A stretch of DNA of 64,000 nt, from contig NZ_JAMYJR010000021.1 of the NCBI RefSeq assembly GCF_024137025.1, forward strand, positions 1 to 64,000. The letters are read 5' to 3'. The first letter of the stretch is position 1, and each line of letters starts with the position of its first letter. This DNA comes from Paractinoplanes aksuensis. Lineage in GTDB: Bacteria > Actinomycetota > Actinomycetes > Mycobacteriales > Micromonosporaceae. Shown one piece after another: positions 33,922-42,686 of the stretch. A model generated the notes under the pieces. That model saw nothing but the letters and a program-made list of their open reading frames with translations, was not told the origin of the DNA and did no database searches. The position numbers and the translations under genes were made by a program.

Positions 33922-34550
33922 AACTGGCCTCCCCCGCCTCGATGGGATCGTCCCGTCGCTTCCAGGAACTTCCCTACCCGTTATCGGAAGCGATAAAGCG
34001 AACGTTCCGCAAGCCCATTGTGACTTGGCGTAACAGTGCGTTCACTCGTTAGTCGTTCATGCGACCCGTCCTGCCTGGTAGCACGGGTCGTCCTCATAGG
34101 AAGTTCACCCAGCGTGTTGCCGCTTTCCGCGCAATCTGCAACCGCGCCGTCACGCAAGATCCACCCCTCATCCGGCCCCGACCCCGGAATCAGCACCGTG
34201 ACCTGCGATAACCGCTCCATCGCGCGGACACCGGCAACCCCGGCCGGACCCACCGAAAAGACAGAACGCCCATCACCTTGTAACCAAATTGAAAGGCGGC
34301 ACCCGATGCCCCGGCAAGGCCTTCACCCAGCTCAGCACCCCCACCGGGTGAGCAACAACACGGTCGAACGAACCAGCGGAAGAATGCCCGCCGTCACCCG
34401 ACACCTCCACCTTCCGCGCCACTGCGCGCCCTCGAGAGGCACGTCCGTCTCACATAGACGGTTACGTCACGGCGGAGCGGCCGCACGAGTGCGGCCTAGC
34501 CCGAACGGGCGAGGGGAGGCGCCGCGAACGGGCGCGGTGGCGGGCCCGAC
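33922..34550. other. Gene-poor stretch before the repeat tract
   Basis: About 630 bases with somewhat lower GC near 33960-34050. Open frames here are short, Arg/Pro/Ser-rich and lack ribosome binding sites or recognisable domains. I see no RNA gene. Confidence 0.5.
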
Positions 34551-34972
34551 GGCCGTGGGCGGGCACGCACGACTGTGGGCGGGCACGCACGACTGGTGGG
34601 CGGGCACGCACGACTGGTGGGCGGGCACGCACGACTGGTGGGCGGGCACGCACGACTGTGGGCGGGCACGCACGACTGTGGCCGGGCACGGCAGCGGGCA
34701 CGGACGGCCGTGGGCAGGCACGCCAGCGGGCGCAGGCCGGCACGCACGGCCGTGGGCAGGCGCGGGCCGGCACACACGGCCGTGAGCCCGGCACGCACGG
34801 CCGTGGGCGGGCACGGGCCGGCACACACGGCCGTGGGCGGGCACGGGCCGGCACGCACGGCCGTGGGCCGCACACACGGCTGCGGGCCGCACACACGGCT
34901 GTGGGCCCGTCACACACGGTCGTGGGTGGGCGCGGGCGGGCACGCACGGCCGTGGGTCGGCACGCTGGCGGG
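34551..34972. repeat. Minisatellite-like GC-rich tandem repeat tract
   Basis: The first part has about six copies of a 20-21-base unit (GGGCGGGCACGCACGACTGT, GGT variants). It then changes to a 16-30-base pattern built from ACGGCCGTGGGC and GGGCCGGCACACACGG. Several frames stay open because the units contain no stops, giving false proteins such as repeated GTHDWWA. It lies directly downstream of the M48 protease gene's 3' end. It is not a CRISPR array: there are no unique spacers of constant length. Confidence 0.88.
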
Positions 34973-34995
34973 CGCGGGTCGCTCTGCGCTTGCTT

Positions 34996-37281
34996 TCAGC
35001 GGGTGCGGGTCAGGAAGGCCACGGCGTCGTCGAGGGCGGCCCAGCCGCCGGGGAGTTCTTCGCTGTCGAGGGTGGTGCGGACGTTCAGGGTGGCGCCGTC
35101 GTGGAGGTTGATCGCCCAGGAGCGGCGGCCGTTGCGGGTGGCCGAGGCTGTGGCCACGTCGGCGAAGGGGACGAAGCGGCTGCCCGCGGTTGTGGGATCG
35201 GGTGGGTTGGGGGCAGTGGGTGCGGTTGCGGCGAAAGTGCGGGACCGATCGGCGGCAGCGGGATCCGAACTGATGCCGGCTGGGTCGGCAGCCGCCGAGC
35301 CGGATGAAGGAGAGCCGGGGGAGCCAGAGGCAGGCGAACCCGAGACGGGCGGGCCCGAGACGGGCGGGCCGGCGGCAGGCAGGCCGGCGGCAGGCGAACC
35401 GGAGACGGGCGAGGCAAGGCCGGATGAGCCGAGGTTGGTGGCGGCTGCGGGGACCAGGTCGGGAGTGGCTGCGGCGGGTGGGGGCGCGGTGGAAGGAGCG
35501 GCCGGGGCGGGCTGGGCGGTGGGGAGGATGCCGTCGGCGGCGAGGCGGGTCAGGCGGCGTTTGGCCTCGTGGTGGCGGGAGCGGGGCAGGCCGGGGACCA
35601 GGAACAAGCCCGTTTCCAGGACCAGCAGGTCGGTGCGGGCGCCGTCGACCTGGACGCCGACCACGCCGCCCAGGACGGGGACTCGGGTGGAGTGGTGGCG
35701 GGAGGTGTCGGCGGCGGCCGTCAGGTCCACGCCGATGGCGGTCAGCCAGTTCCGGACCTCAGCGACTGTGGTGGGGTCGCCGGCCATTTCGGCGGGGGCC
35801 TGCAGCTCGAGGTAGGAGCCGTCCATGGCGACCAGCTCGGCCGTTCCGGTCCAGCTGTGGCGCCAGCGGGCCACGCCGCTGTGCAGGGCGGCCAACGCCA
35901 GCAGCAGGGCGATCAGGTCGGTGATGCGGGCGGCCACGTCGTCGGGTGGCAGGTCGGCGAAGACCTTTTCGGCCAGCGGGCGCAGGTTGCCCTGGGCCGA
36001 GAGCTCCAGGACGTCGGCGGCGCCGGTCACAGGGGTGCCGGCGGCTCGGGACAGGGCGCGCAGGGAGGCGTCGGCCTCGCGTTCCATCTCGGCCAGGCGG
36101 GCCACGCCGAAGAACTCGTCCCAGCTGACGACCGCGCGACCGCCGACCGGGAAGGCGACCGCCTGCAACGCGCGGCCCAGGCCGGGCAGGTCGGGCACCA
36201 GGTCGCCGGCCGGTTTCCCGGCGGGCTCGGGGCCCTCGGGGGTGAGCGTGGCCAGGGCGGCCAGGCGGGTGGCCGAAGGGGGATGCGGATCCCACGGGCC
36301 GGGTGGCTCGGGCTCCCGGGAGCGCAGGGCGGTCATGTCTTCGCTGCGGGCGGCCAGGACGCGCAACAGGCCGCCGAAGACGTCATCCGGAATCAAGCCG
36401 GTCTGCCAGCCGGGGCTGAGGTATTCGGCGTGGAAGAGCTGTTGCATGCCTTCCAGGGCGGGGCGGTCGCGCAGCACCGCGGCCGCGGCCCGGGGGCCGG
36501 CGAACGTGGCGGCCACGCGGTCGGCGGCCAGCTCTTGGGCGTGGCTGTACGGCGTGTCGGCGCGCAGGTAGAACCGGGCGAACGCGCGTAGCAGGGGGCC
36601 GGCGGGGCTGCGGGCCGGGATGCGCGGCACGATGCGGCCCAGGGCGAACCGGCCGCGGTGAGCCAGCGGGGCGAACCGGCCGCCGAGCGCGGGGGAACCG
36701 TGGGCGAGTTCGTGGGCGACAGCGGCGCGCAGGCGCGACTCGTCCCACGCCTGCAGCAGGGGCAGGCCGAGGTAAAGCTCGCGGCGGCCGCCCAGCAGAC
36801 CGCCCAGACGCAGGGGCTGGACGACGGTGACGGTGGCGCCGGCCACGACGGTGACGCCGTCGGGCGGCTTGACCCCGGCCGCGGCGGACGCGTCGTCGAG
36901 CATCGTCCACAGGGCGGGGGCGTGCTGGCGCAGCACTGGCACACCGGCCGGAGCGGAACGACGCAGGCGCAGCGCGCGCACGGTGGCCCACCAGAGCAGG
37001 CCGGCCACGGCGATGACCAGCGGCACGGCGACGCCGAGGGCCAGCGAACCGGGCAGCGGCTCGACGATCAGCAGCACGACCAGCAGGACGACGACCACCT
37101 GGAGCCAGGCCAGACCCAGGAAGCCGAGCAGCATCGCCGCCGACCGCCCGGCGGACCCGGCGCAGGCCGCGGGTGAACCGGGCGGCGCGGCGGGATCGGG
37201 CGCGCTCGCATCGTCGTACGCCTGGGAACCTGACGCCCCCGCACTCGGCCGCACCTGAACCTCCGGTCTCTCGCGTACCAC
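34996..37281 (-). CDS. Membrane M48-type zinc protease with disordered linker
   Basis: 761 residues. Two membrane helices lie near residues 50-75 and 80-100. The M48-like catalytic motif is His190-Glu-Leu-Ala-His194 (VAHELAHG), and the downstream glutamate fits ELAADRVAA. Long predicted cytoplasmic regions follow, with a low-complexity Pro/Ser/Gly linker (about 595-670, SGSPAAG and PPVSGPPVSG type) encoded by short DNA repeats, then a final folded 70-residue domain. HtpX-like enzymes degrade damaged membrane proteins; the extra domains make this a distant member. It is single and divergent from the P450 gene. Confidence 0.82.
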   Translation of the reverse strand: MVRERPEVQVRPSAGASGSQAYDDASAPDPAAPPGSPAACAGSAGRSAAMLLGFLGLAWLQVVVVLLVVLLIVEPLPGSLALGVAVPLVIAVAGLLWWATVRALRLRRSAPAGVPVLRQHAPALWTMLDDASAAAGVKPPDGVTVVAGATVTVVQPLRLGGLLGGRRELYLGLPLLQAWDESRLRAAVAHELAHGSPALGGRFAPLAHRGRFALGRIVPRIPARSPAGPLLRAFARFYLRADTPYSHAQELAADRVAATFAGPRAAAAVLRDRPALEGMQQLFHAEYLSPGWQTGLIPDDVFGGLLRVLAARSEDMTALRSREPEPPGPWDPHPPSATRLAALATLTPEGPEPAGKPAGDLVPDLPGLGRALQAVAFPVGGRAVVSWDEFFGVARLAEMEREADASLRALSRAAGTPVTGAADVLELSAQGNLRPLAEKVFADLPPDDVAARITDLIALLLALAALHSGVARWRHSWTGTAELVAMDGSYLELQAPAEMAGDPTTVAEVRNWLTAIGVDLTAAADTSRHHSTRVPVLGGVVGVQVDGARTDLLVLETGLFLVPGLPRSRHHEAKRRLTRLAADGILPTAQPAPAAPSTAPPPAAATPDLVPAAATNLGSSGLASPVSGSPAAGLPAAGPPVSGPPVSGSPASGSPGSPSSGSAAADPAGISSDPAAADRSRTFAATAPTAPNPPDPTTAGSRFVPFADVATASATRNGRRSWAINLHDGATLNVRTTLDSEELPGGWAALDDAVAFLTRTR

Positions 37282-37405
37282 TGGAATGCGCCCAGACTAG
37301 GTCGGCCCTCCGACAGAAACCCCAGACGGTCAGTCCGCCGGAGGGAAAAATAAGGAAGATTTTCGAGCCGGTTTCGCGCCGTCACCGAAGGGGATACGGA
37401 CTGCC

Positions 37406-38608
37406 ATGGCGTTCGCTGACCAGACCTTGCCGTTCGCGACCAAGGGGTACGCCTGGCTCCCCGACCTCCGCCGCCGAAGTCACCGGCGCCCGATCCCGAT
37501 GCGGTTCGGCGGGCAGCGCGCGGTGGCGATCACCGGTCCCGACGCCGCCCGGTTCTTCTACGACGGTGACCTCGAGCGGCACGACGCCCTGCCCGCCCCG
37601 GTGATCGACACTCTGTTCGGCCGGGGCGTGCACACGCTCGACGACCAGGCTCATCTGGTCCGCAAGGCCCTGTTCGTGTCGCTGCTGATGCATGAGGACG
37701 GCGTGGACACGCTGGCCACGCTGACCGGCAAGGTGTTCGACGAGGCGGCCGGTGGCTGGCGCGGTGACGACCCGGTGTCGCTGTTCGACGGGACGGCCCG
37801 CGTGCTCGCGGACGCGGTGTCGCGCTGGACCGGCGTACCGGAGAACGATTTCGACCTGACCGCGCTGACCGTCGACCTGGTGGCGATGGTCGACGGCTTC
37901 GCGACGCTGGGGCCGCGGCACGTGCGGGCCCGGGTCGCGCGACGGCGTCTCGAGCGCAAGTTCGAGCAGATCATCGAAGCCGTACGGCGGCAGGAGCCCA
38001 CCGACACGCCGGTGTCCCGCCTCGCCCACCACCTCGAGGACGGTTACCTGCTCGACGCGCGCACCGCCGCGGTCGAACTGATCAACATCCTCCGGCCCAC
38101 GACGGCCGTCGCCTGGTACGTCGCCTTCGCCGGGCACGCGCTCGACCGCCGGCCCGGCACCCGCGCCCGGTTGCGGGCCGGCGACGACGACTACACCCTG
38201 GCCTTCGTCCACGAACTGCGCCGCTTCTATCCGTTCGTGCCGTTCCTGGGCGCCCGGGCCCGCCGCGACCTGACCTTCCAGCGCACGAGCATCCCGCGGG
38301 GCACCCTGGTGCTGCTCGACGTCCACGGCCAGCACCACGACGAGCGGGTCTGGCCCGAGCCGTACGAGTTCCGGCCGGAACGCTTCCTGGGCCGCCCGGC
38401 CGGAGCGTTCGAGTTGATCCCGCAGGGCGGCGGCGATCCTCGCACCGGTCATCGCTGCCCCGGCGAGAAGATCACCGTCGCCGTCCTCGGCACCCTGGTG
38501 CAGCGGCTGGCCCAGCTCGACTACTACGTGCCGCCGCAGAACACCACGATCGACCTGAGCCGGGTGCCCGCCCGCGTCCGCAGCGGGCCCCGGATCGTGG
38601 TGCCCTAA
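37406..38608 (+). CDS. CYP152-type cytochrome P450 peroxygenase
   Basis: 400 residues. The heme loop reads LIPQGGGDPRTGHRCPGE with axial Cys351. The I-helix region has Arg230-Pro231 (NILRPTTAVAW) in place of the usual acid-alcohol pair, which is the hallmark of CYP152 (BSbeta, SPalpha, OleT) enzymes. These use hydrogen peroxide directly to hydroxylate fatty acids at the alpha or beta carbon, or decarboxylate them. The N-terminal LPFATKGYAWLPD also fits. No redox partner lies nearby, as expected. It shares three stop-region bases with the convergent GH20 gene. Confidence 0.92.
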   Translation: MAFADQTLPFATKGYAWLPDLRRRSHRRPIPMRFGGQRAVAITGPDAARFFYDGDLERHDALPAPVIDTLFGRGVHTLDDQAHLVRKALFVSLLMHEDGVDTLATLTGKVFDEAAGGWRGDDPVSLFDGTARVLADAVSRWTGVPENDFDLTALTVDLVAMVDGFATLGPRHVRARVARRRLERKFEQIIEAVRRQEPTDTPVSRLAHHLEDGYLLDARTAAVELINILRPTTAVAWYVAFAGHALDRRPGTRARLRAGDDDYTLAFVHELRRFYPFVPFLGARARRDLTFQRTSIPRGTLVLLDVHGQHHDERVWPEPYEFRPERFLGRPAGAFELIPQGGGDPRTGHRCPGEKITVAVLGTLVQRLAQLDYYVPPQNTTIDLSRVPARVRSGPRIVVP

Positions 38609-40089
38609 CTCCAGTCGATCTCGGCCGAGCGGTGGTAGTTGATGCCCTGGGCCTCGAAGCGTGGGCCGAACGCGGCCAGCCGCTCGCGGAACGACGTCCA
38701 GTCGCGGGCGGCCCGGGGCGTCCAGCCGATCTCGGCGATGGCGAGCAGCCGCGGGAACACCATGAACTCGACGTCGGCCAGGCTGCGCAGGGTCTCGGAC
38801 CACAGCGGGGCCTCGACGCCGAGCAGCGACTCCTCCCCCACGCCGGGCAGGCGGTCGGCGGGCTCCCAGTCGTACGACCGCTCCACGCTGACCAGGCCGG
38901 CCCAGTCGAGGCCGAGCGGGGTCGACTCGTCGTACTTCATGTCGAGGTAGCTGCGGTCGGCCGGTGACATGATCACCTGGTGGCCGGCCGCGGCGGCCCG
39001 GGCCACGCCGTCGTCGGTGGGCTCGATCCGCCAGTACTGCGGGATCGCGGTGGCCGGCAGGTCGACGGCGGCCATCTCGTGCCAGCCGATCGCGCGCTTG
39101 CCGTACTTGCCGGGCATCGGCAGCACCCGCGACATGAACGTGCGGTAGTCCTCGGCGGTGGTGCTGAGCGCCTCGTCGCCGCCGATGTGCAGGTACGGCC
39201 CGGGGGTGAGCGCGGCGACCGTACGGATGACGTCCTCGACGAACTCGTACGTCACCTCTTTGCTCGCGCACAGCGAGCTGTAGCCGACCTCGGGGTCGGT
39301 CCGCGGCTGCACGGGCTCGCCGTCACAGGTCAGTTCCGGGTACGCGACCTGGGCCGCGTTGACATGGCCGGGCAGGTCGATCTCGGGCACGACCGTGATG
39401 TGCCGACTGGCGGCATAGGCGACCAGCTCGGAGTATTCGTGGGCGGTGAGGAAGCCCGGCCCGGCGCCGTCGATCCCGGTGCCCTCGCCCCCGCTGACCT
39501 CGGTCAGCCGCGGCCAGCCGTCGATCTCGAGGCGCCAGCCCTGGTCGTCGGTGAGGTGCAGGTGCAGGTGGTTGATCTTGAATTGGGCGATCGTGTCGAT
39601 GTAGGACCGGATGTCGGCCGGCCGGTAGAAGTGCCGGGCCAGGTCGAGCATCGTGCCGCGGTAGGCGAACCGCGGCTCGTCGTCGATGCGGCCACCGGGC
39701 AGCACGACCTCGCCCTTGAGCGGCAGCAGCTGCCGGAACGTCTGCAGGCCGGCGAAGAGCCCCTGCTCGGTGGGCGCGCCCAGAGTGACGCCGTCGGCGG
39801 TGATGGCGAGCCGGTAGGACTCGGGCGACCGGTCCGGGTGGTCGTCGAGCTCGAGGCGGATCGCCCCGCCGGCCGACCGCGGGACCGGGAAACCGGTCAC
39901 CTCGCGCAAAAGGTCGGCCAGTTCGTCGGCCACGGCGGTGGCGGCCGCGGTGGCGCTCACCGACACGTCGGCCGGGACGCGGAAGTCCGCGGCGGGGTCG
40001 GGCCGGACCGAAGCCGGCAGCGGAATGACGTCGCCGAGGTGTTTCACTGTGGGAGCGTGCACGCGGAAAACAATAAACTGTCTTTCCAT
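38605..40089 (-). CDS. GH20 beta-N-acetylhexosaminidase
   Basis: About 494 residues. A GH20b small domain (about 20-135) is followed by the barrel, with RGTMLDLARHFY, HLHLTDDQGWRLEI and catalytic Asp305-Glu306 (HIGGDEAL) for substrate-assisted cleavage. It releases terminal GlcNAc or GalNAc from chitobiose or wall fragments. No signal peptide is visible, so a cytosolic role in amino-sugar recycling is likely. The start is uncertain: the ATG used overlaps the divergent GNAT start, and GTG at 40062 or 40047 may be real. Confidence 0.92.
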   Translation of the reverse strand: MERQFIVFRVHAPTVKHLGDVIPLPASVRPDPAADFRVPADVSVSATAAATAVADELADLLREVTGFPVPRSAGGAIRLELDDHPDRSPESYRLAITADGVTLGAPTEQGLFAGLQTFRQLLPLKGEVVLPGGRIDDEPRFAYRGTMLDLARHFYRPADIRSYIDTIAQFKINHLHLHLTDDQGWRLEIDGWPRLTEVSGGEGTGIDGAGPGFLTAHEYSELVAYAASRHITVVPEIDLPGHVNAAQVAYPELTCDGEPVQPRTDPEVGYSSLCASKEVTYEFVEDVIRTVAALTPGPYLHIGGDEALSTTAEDYRTFMSRVLPMPGKYGKRAIGWHEMAAVDLPATAIPQYWRIEPTDDGVARAAAAGHQVIMSPADRSYLDMKYDESTPLGLDWAGLVSVERSYDWEPADRLPGVGEESLLGVEAPLWSETLRSLADVEFMVFPRLLAIAEIGWTPRAARDWTSFRERLAAFGPRFEAQGINYHRSAEIDWS

Positions 40090-40621
40090 GTCGATCACGA
40101 CCCGTCACGCCGAGCTTGCCGACACCGAACTGCTGCACGATCTGGCCGAACGGACCTTCGGCCTGGCCTGTCCGCCCGGCACCAGCCAGGCCGACATCGA
40201 TGATTTCGTCGCCACCCACCTGTCCGAGGCGAGCTTCCGCGGCTATCTGGCCGACCCGCAGCGGGTGGTGTTGCTGCTGCACGACGACGGGGTGCCGCTG
40301 GGCTATTCGATGCTGGTCAGTGGCACGATCAAGGACCCGGACGTGGCGGCCGTGGTCGACAGCGAGGTCAGCGTCGAGCTCAGCAAGTTCTATCTGGCGC
40401 CGGACAGGCACGGCTCGGGGGCGGCGGCCACGCTGATGGACGGCACGCTGGCCGCGGCTGCGGCGACCGGGGCCGCGTTCTGCTGGCTGGGGGTCAACCA
40501 GCAGAACGTACGGGCGGCCAAGTTCTACGCCAAACACGGCTTCGAGGTGATCGGCGTGAAGCGGTTCCGGGTCGGCGCCGAGTGGCACGACGACCACATC
40601 CGCCTGCGCGCCCTCGCGTGA
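40088..40621 (+). CDS. GNAT-family N-acetyltransferase
   Basis: 177 residues with the GNAT fold: VELSKFYLAPDRHGSGAAATLMD contains the acetyl-CoA pyrophosphate loop (RHGSGAA replacing Q/RxxGxG/A), followed by WLGVNQQNVRAAKFYAKHGF, the typical C-terminal motif. Such proteins acetylate amines or protein N-termini; the substrate is unknown. It is divergent from the GH20 gene, with overlapping start codons in an AT-rich spot, so the two may be co-regulated. Confidence 0.9.
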   Translation: MSITTRHAELADTELLHDLAERTFGLACPPGTSQADIDDFVATHLSEASFRGYLADPQRVVLLLHDDGVPLGYSMLVSGTIKDPDVAAVVDSEVSVELSKFYLAPDRHGSGAAATLMDGTLAAAAATGAAFCWLGVNQQNVRAAKFYAKHGFEVIGVKRFRVGAEWHDDHIRLRALA

Positions 40622-40694
40622 CGCCGGCCCTGCCGCCCGACGCCGGCACGACCCGCGTCACGCCGGCAATGCAGACGCGGACGCGCCGGTGGGG

Positions 40695-41453
40695 TCAGGC
40701 CGGGTTGATGGCGACCCAGTCGACGAACTTGCCGGTGCGGTTGTCGCCCGACGAGAGCCCCCGCACCCGGCGGTTGAGCCACGGCAGCACGTGTTCGCGG
40801 TAGTAGCGGGCCTCGGCCAGCACCCGGCGGCTCTCGCGGGGCCCCGGGTCGATCATGTGGGCCGCGCCCTCGTGGCCGAGCGCGCTCAGCACCAGGCCGG
40901 CCACCCGGCGGTGACCGGCCGCGTTGAGGTGCAGACGGTCGGGCGACCAGTAGCCGGCCCGGCGGATCTCGACGTCGTGGAAGACGTCGACGAACGTGAT
41001 GTCGTAGCGCTTGGCCAGGTCGATGGCCGACTGGGTGAGTGCCTCGCCCTTGCGACGCATCATGCCGCCCAGCGGCAGCCGGTCGGAAGGGTCGCCCCCG
41101 CTGAGCAGCACCATGCGCACGCCGGCCTCGGTGCAGCGCTGGATGGCCCGCTCGGTGAGCTCGGCCAGGCGCAGCATGTCACTGCCGGGACGCAGCATGT
41201 CGTTGCCGCCACCGTTGAGCGTGAGGATCGTGGGCGGTGGCGTGAGGGCCAGGGCCGCCGGGAGCTGCTCATTGACGATCGGGTCGAGCAGCCGGCCCCG
41301 GATGGCCAGGTTGGCGTACTGCACCGTCTCGCCCTCGCCGGCCGCCAGCCCGGCCGCGACCAGGTCTGTCCACCCGCGAACCGAGCCGTCGGGCAGTTCG
41401 TCGCCGACGCCCTCGGTGAAGCTGTCCCCGATCGCCACGTACCGCGTTGTCAC
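40695..41453 (-). CDS. SGNH/GDSL-type hydrolase
   Basis: 252 residues. SGNH blocks are visible: block I AIGDSFTEG (catalytic Ser), block II Gly, block III NGGGND (Asn, oxyanion hole) and block V SPDRLHLNAAGH with the Asp-x-x-His pair. It is probably a cytosolic esterase or lipase with unknown substrate; there is no signal peptide. The start is GTG with GGGGGACGG upstream. It is a single gene, convergent with the GNAT gene. Confidence 0.9.
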   Translation of the reverse strand: MTTRYVAIGDSFTEGVGDELPDGSVRGWTDLVAAGLAAGEGETVQYANLAIRGRLLDPIVNEQLPAALALTPPPTILTLNGGGNDMLRPGSDMLRLAELTERAIQRCTEAGVRMVLLSGGDPSDRLPLGGMMRRKGEALTQSAIDLAKRYDITFVDVFHDVEIRRAGYWSPDRLHLNAAGHRRVAGLVLSALGHEGAAHMIDPGPRESRRVLAEARYYREHVLPWLNRRVRGLSSGDNRTGKFVDWVAINPA

Positions 41454-41562
41454 CGTGATCCGTCCCCCGTCTTTCTCATAATCCGGTCTCGGCGCAGGCT
41501 AACCGACGGCGCGCGAGGCAGTCCCGGTTCCGCGACCAGCGTCATACCCGGCGGGCGCCCGC

Positions 41563-42393
41563 TCAGGCCAGCAGCGGCTTGATCTCTTCGGCCACCCAGC
41601 GCACGTAGGCCTCGGGGTCTTCACCGGCGACCGTCTGCAGGATCAGCTTGCCGGCGCCGGCCGCGACGAACTCCTGGAGCCCGGCAGCGATCTCGGCCGG
41701 GCTGCCCCACAGGCCGGGCCAGTCGGCCCCGTATTTCGCCATGTCGGCCACGAGCTTGGCCTCGGCCCCCGGGCCGGTCATGGCCGGGACGAACACGGTG
41801 ATCCCCGCGTCGGTGATCGCCTGGGCCGCCGCGGCCACCTTGGCCGGTGAGGTGCCGCCGGCCAGCACGACCTGGTCGCCGACCTCGCCGGCCAGCGCGA
41901 TCGTCTTGGGCCCGCCGGCCGCGACCGAGAGCACCGGCGGCACCGCGGGCGGCCAATCCAGCCGGACGTTGTCGAGTTTGACGTATTTGCCGTCGACCGT
42001 GACCGATTCGCCCCGGAGCAGGGACTGCAGCGCCGTCGCGTACTCGCGGAGCAGCGTGAGGGGCGACGCGGCCCGGGCCCCGACCTGGCCCATCCAGTCC
42101 TGGACGCCGTGGCCGATGCCGGGCAGAGCGCGGTCGCCGAACATGCGGCCGAGGGTGGCGAGTTCCATCGCCAGCGAGGCGACGTTGCGGAACGGGACCG
42201 GCATGATGCCGATGCCGACGCGCAAGTTCTCGGTCCAGGCGAGGGCGGCGGTGGCCGCGGTGAGCCCGCCGTTGAGAAAACAGTCTTCCCAGATCCACAG
42301 CTCTTCGAGGCCGGCCTGATCGGCCGCCTGGGCGACGGAGCGCAGGGACTCGGGCGGGTTCGAGGGCAGGAAGATCGCACCGATCGTGGTCAT
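41563..42393 (-). CDS. LLM-class flavin-dependent oxidoreductase
   Basis: 276 residues of the luciferase-like TIM barrel: GAIFLPSNPPESLRSVAQAADQAGLEELWIWED, then RVGIGIMPVPFRNVASLAMELATL and IGHGVQDWMGQVGA. Such enzymes use F420 or FMN; F420 is more common in actinomycetes (inference). The substrate is unknown. The ATG gives the normal N-terminal beta strand, and longer upstream reading is composition-only. It is preceded by an AT-rich promoter-like stretch (TATATAA near 42578). Confidence 0.88.
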   Translation of the reverse strand: MTTIGAIFLPSNPPESLRSVAQAADQAGLEELWIWEDCFLNGGLTAATAALAWTENLRVGIGIMPVPFRNVASLAMELATLGRMFGDRALPGIGHGVQDWMGQVGARAASPLTLLREYATALQSLLRGESVTVDGKYVKLDNVRLDWPPAVPPVLSVAAGGPKTIALAGEVGDQVVLAGGTSPAKVAAAAQAITDAGITVFVPAMTGPGAEAKLVADMAKYGADWPGLWGSPAEIAAGLQEFVAAGAGKLILQTVAGEDPEAYVRWVAEEIKPLLA

Positions 42394-42546
42394 GGCCCGA
42401 TTCTGCCCGCCACCCCCGACATTTTCCGGCCGCCCCGCGATCTTCACCGGCTGCGGGCCGGCCCGCAGCGCATCGAACTGCGCCGCACGATCGGTCGCGG
42501 GCCGGAGGGCCGAGGCTTGCCTCGAGACACTGAGCACTTTAGACGT

Positions 42547-42570
42547 TCGGGGCGAATCGGTTCGCCCCGA
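42547..42570. other. Perfect hairpin in the intergenic region
   Basis: TCGGGGCGAA pairs with TTCGCCCCGA around TCGG (10-bp stem, tetraloop), next to an AT-rich TTTTATATAAG box. It could be an operator or an RNA hairpin in the leader of the LLM oxidoreductase gene. Confidence 0.55.
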
Positions 42571-42648
42571 CATCAGTTGAGTTTTATATAAGTACTTCCT
42601 TAGATGGGCGCGAAAACTGTCGGAGGGCGCCGATAGGTTTCTTCTTGC

Positions 42649-42675
42649 GGATCGGCGCCACGGGGGCGCCGATCC
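42649..42675 (-). terminator. Hairpin terminator of the WYL gene
   Basis: GGATCGGCGCC pairs perfectly with GGCGCCGATCC (11 bp, 5-base loop), 11 bases beyond the WYL stop codon on minus. No T-run. Confidence 0.7.
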
Positions 42676-42686
42676 GTCCATAAAGG

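Noticed and set aside
33981-34253. 90-residue minus-strand frame
   Set aside because: No start signal, and codon third positions lack the strong GC bias of the neighbours.
34467-34943. Long open frames with VPAHQSC or GTHDWWA repeats
   Set aside because: They arise because the tandem DNA units contain no stops in several frames. There is no start signal, and different frames on both strands are equally open.
34551-34972. CRISPR-like array
   Set aside because: Repeat units are contiguous or separated by variable pieces of the same motif. There are no unique spacers of constant length and no cas genes.
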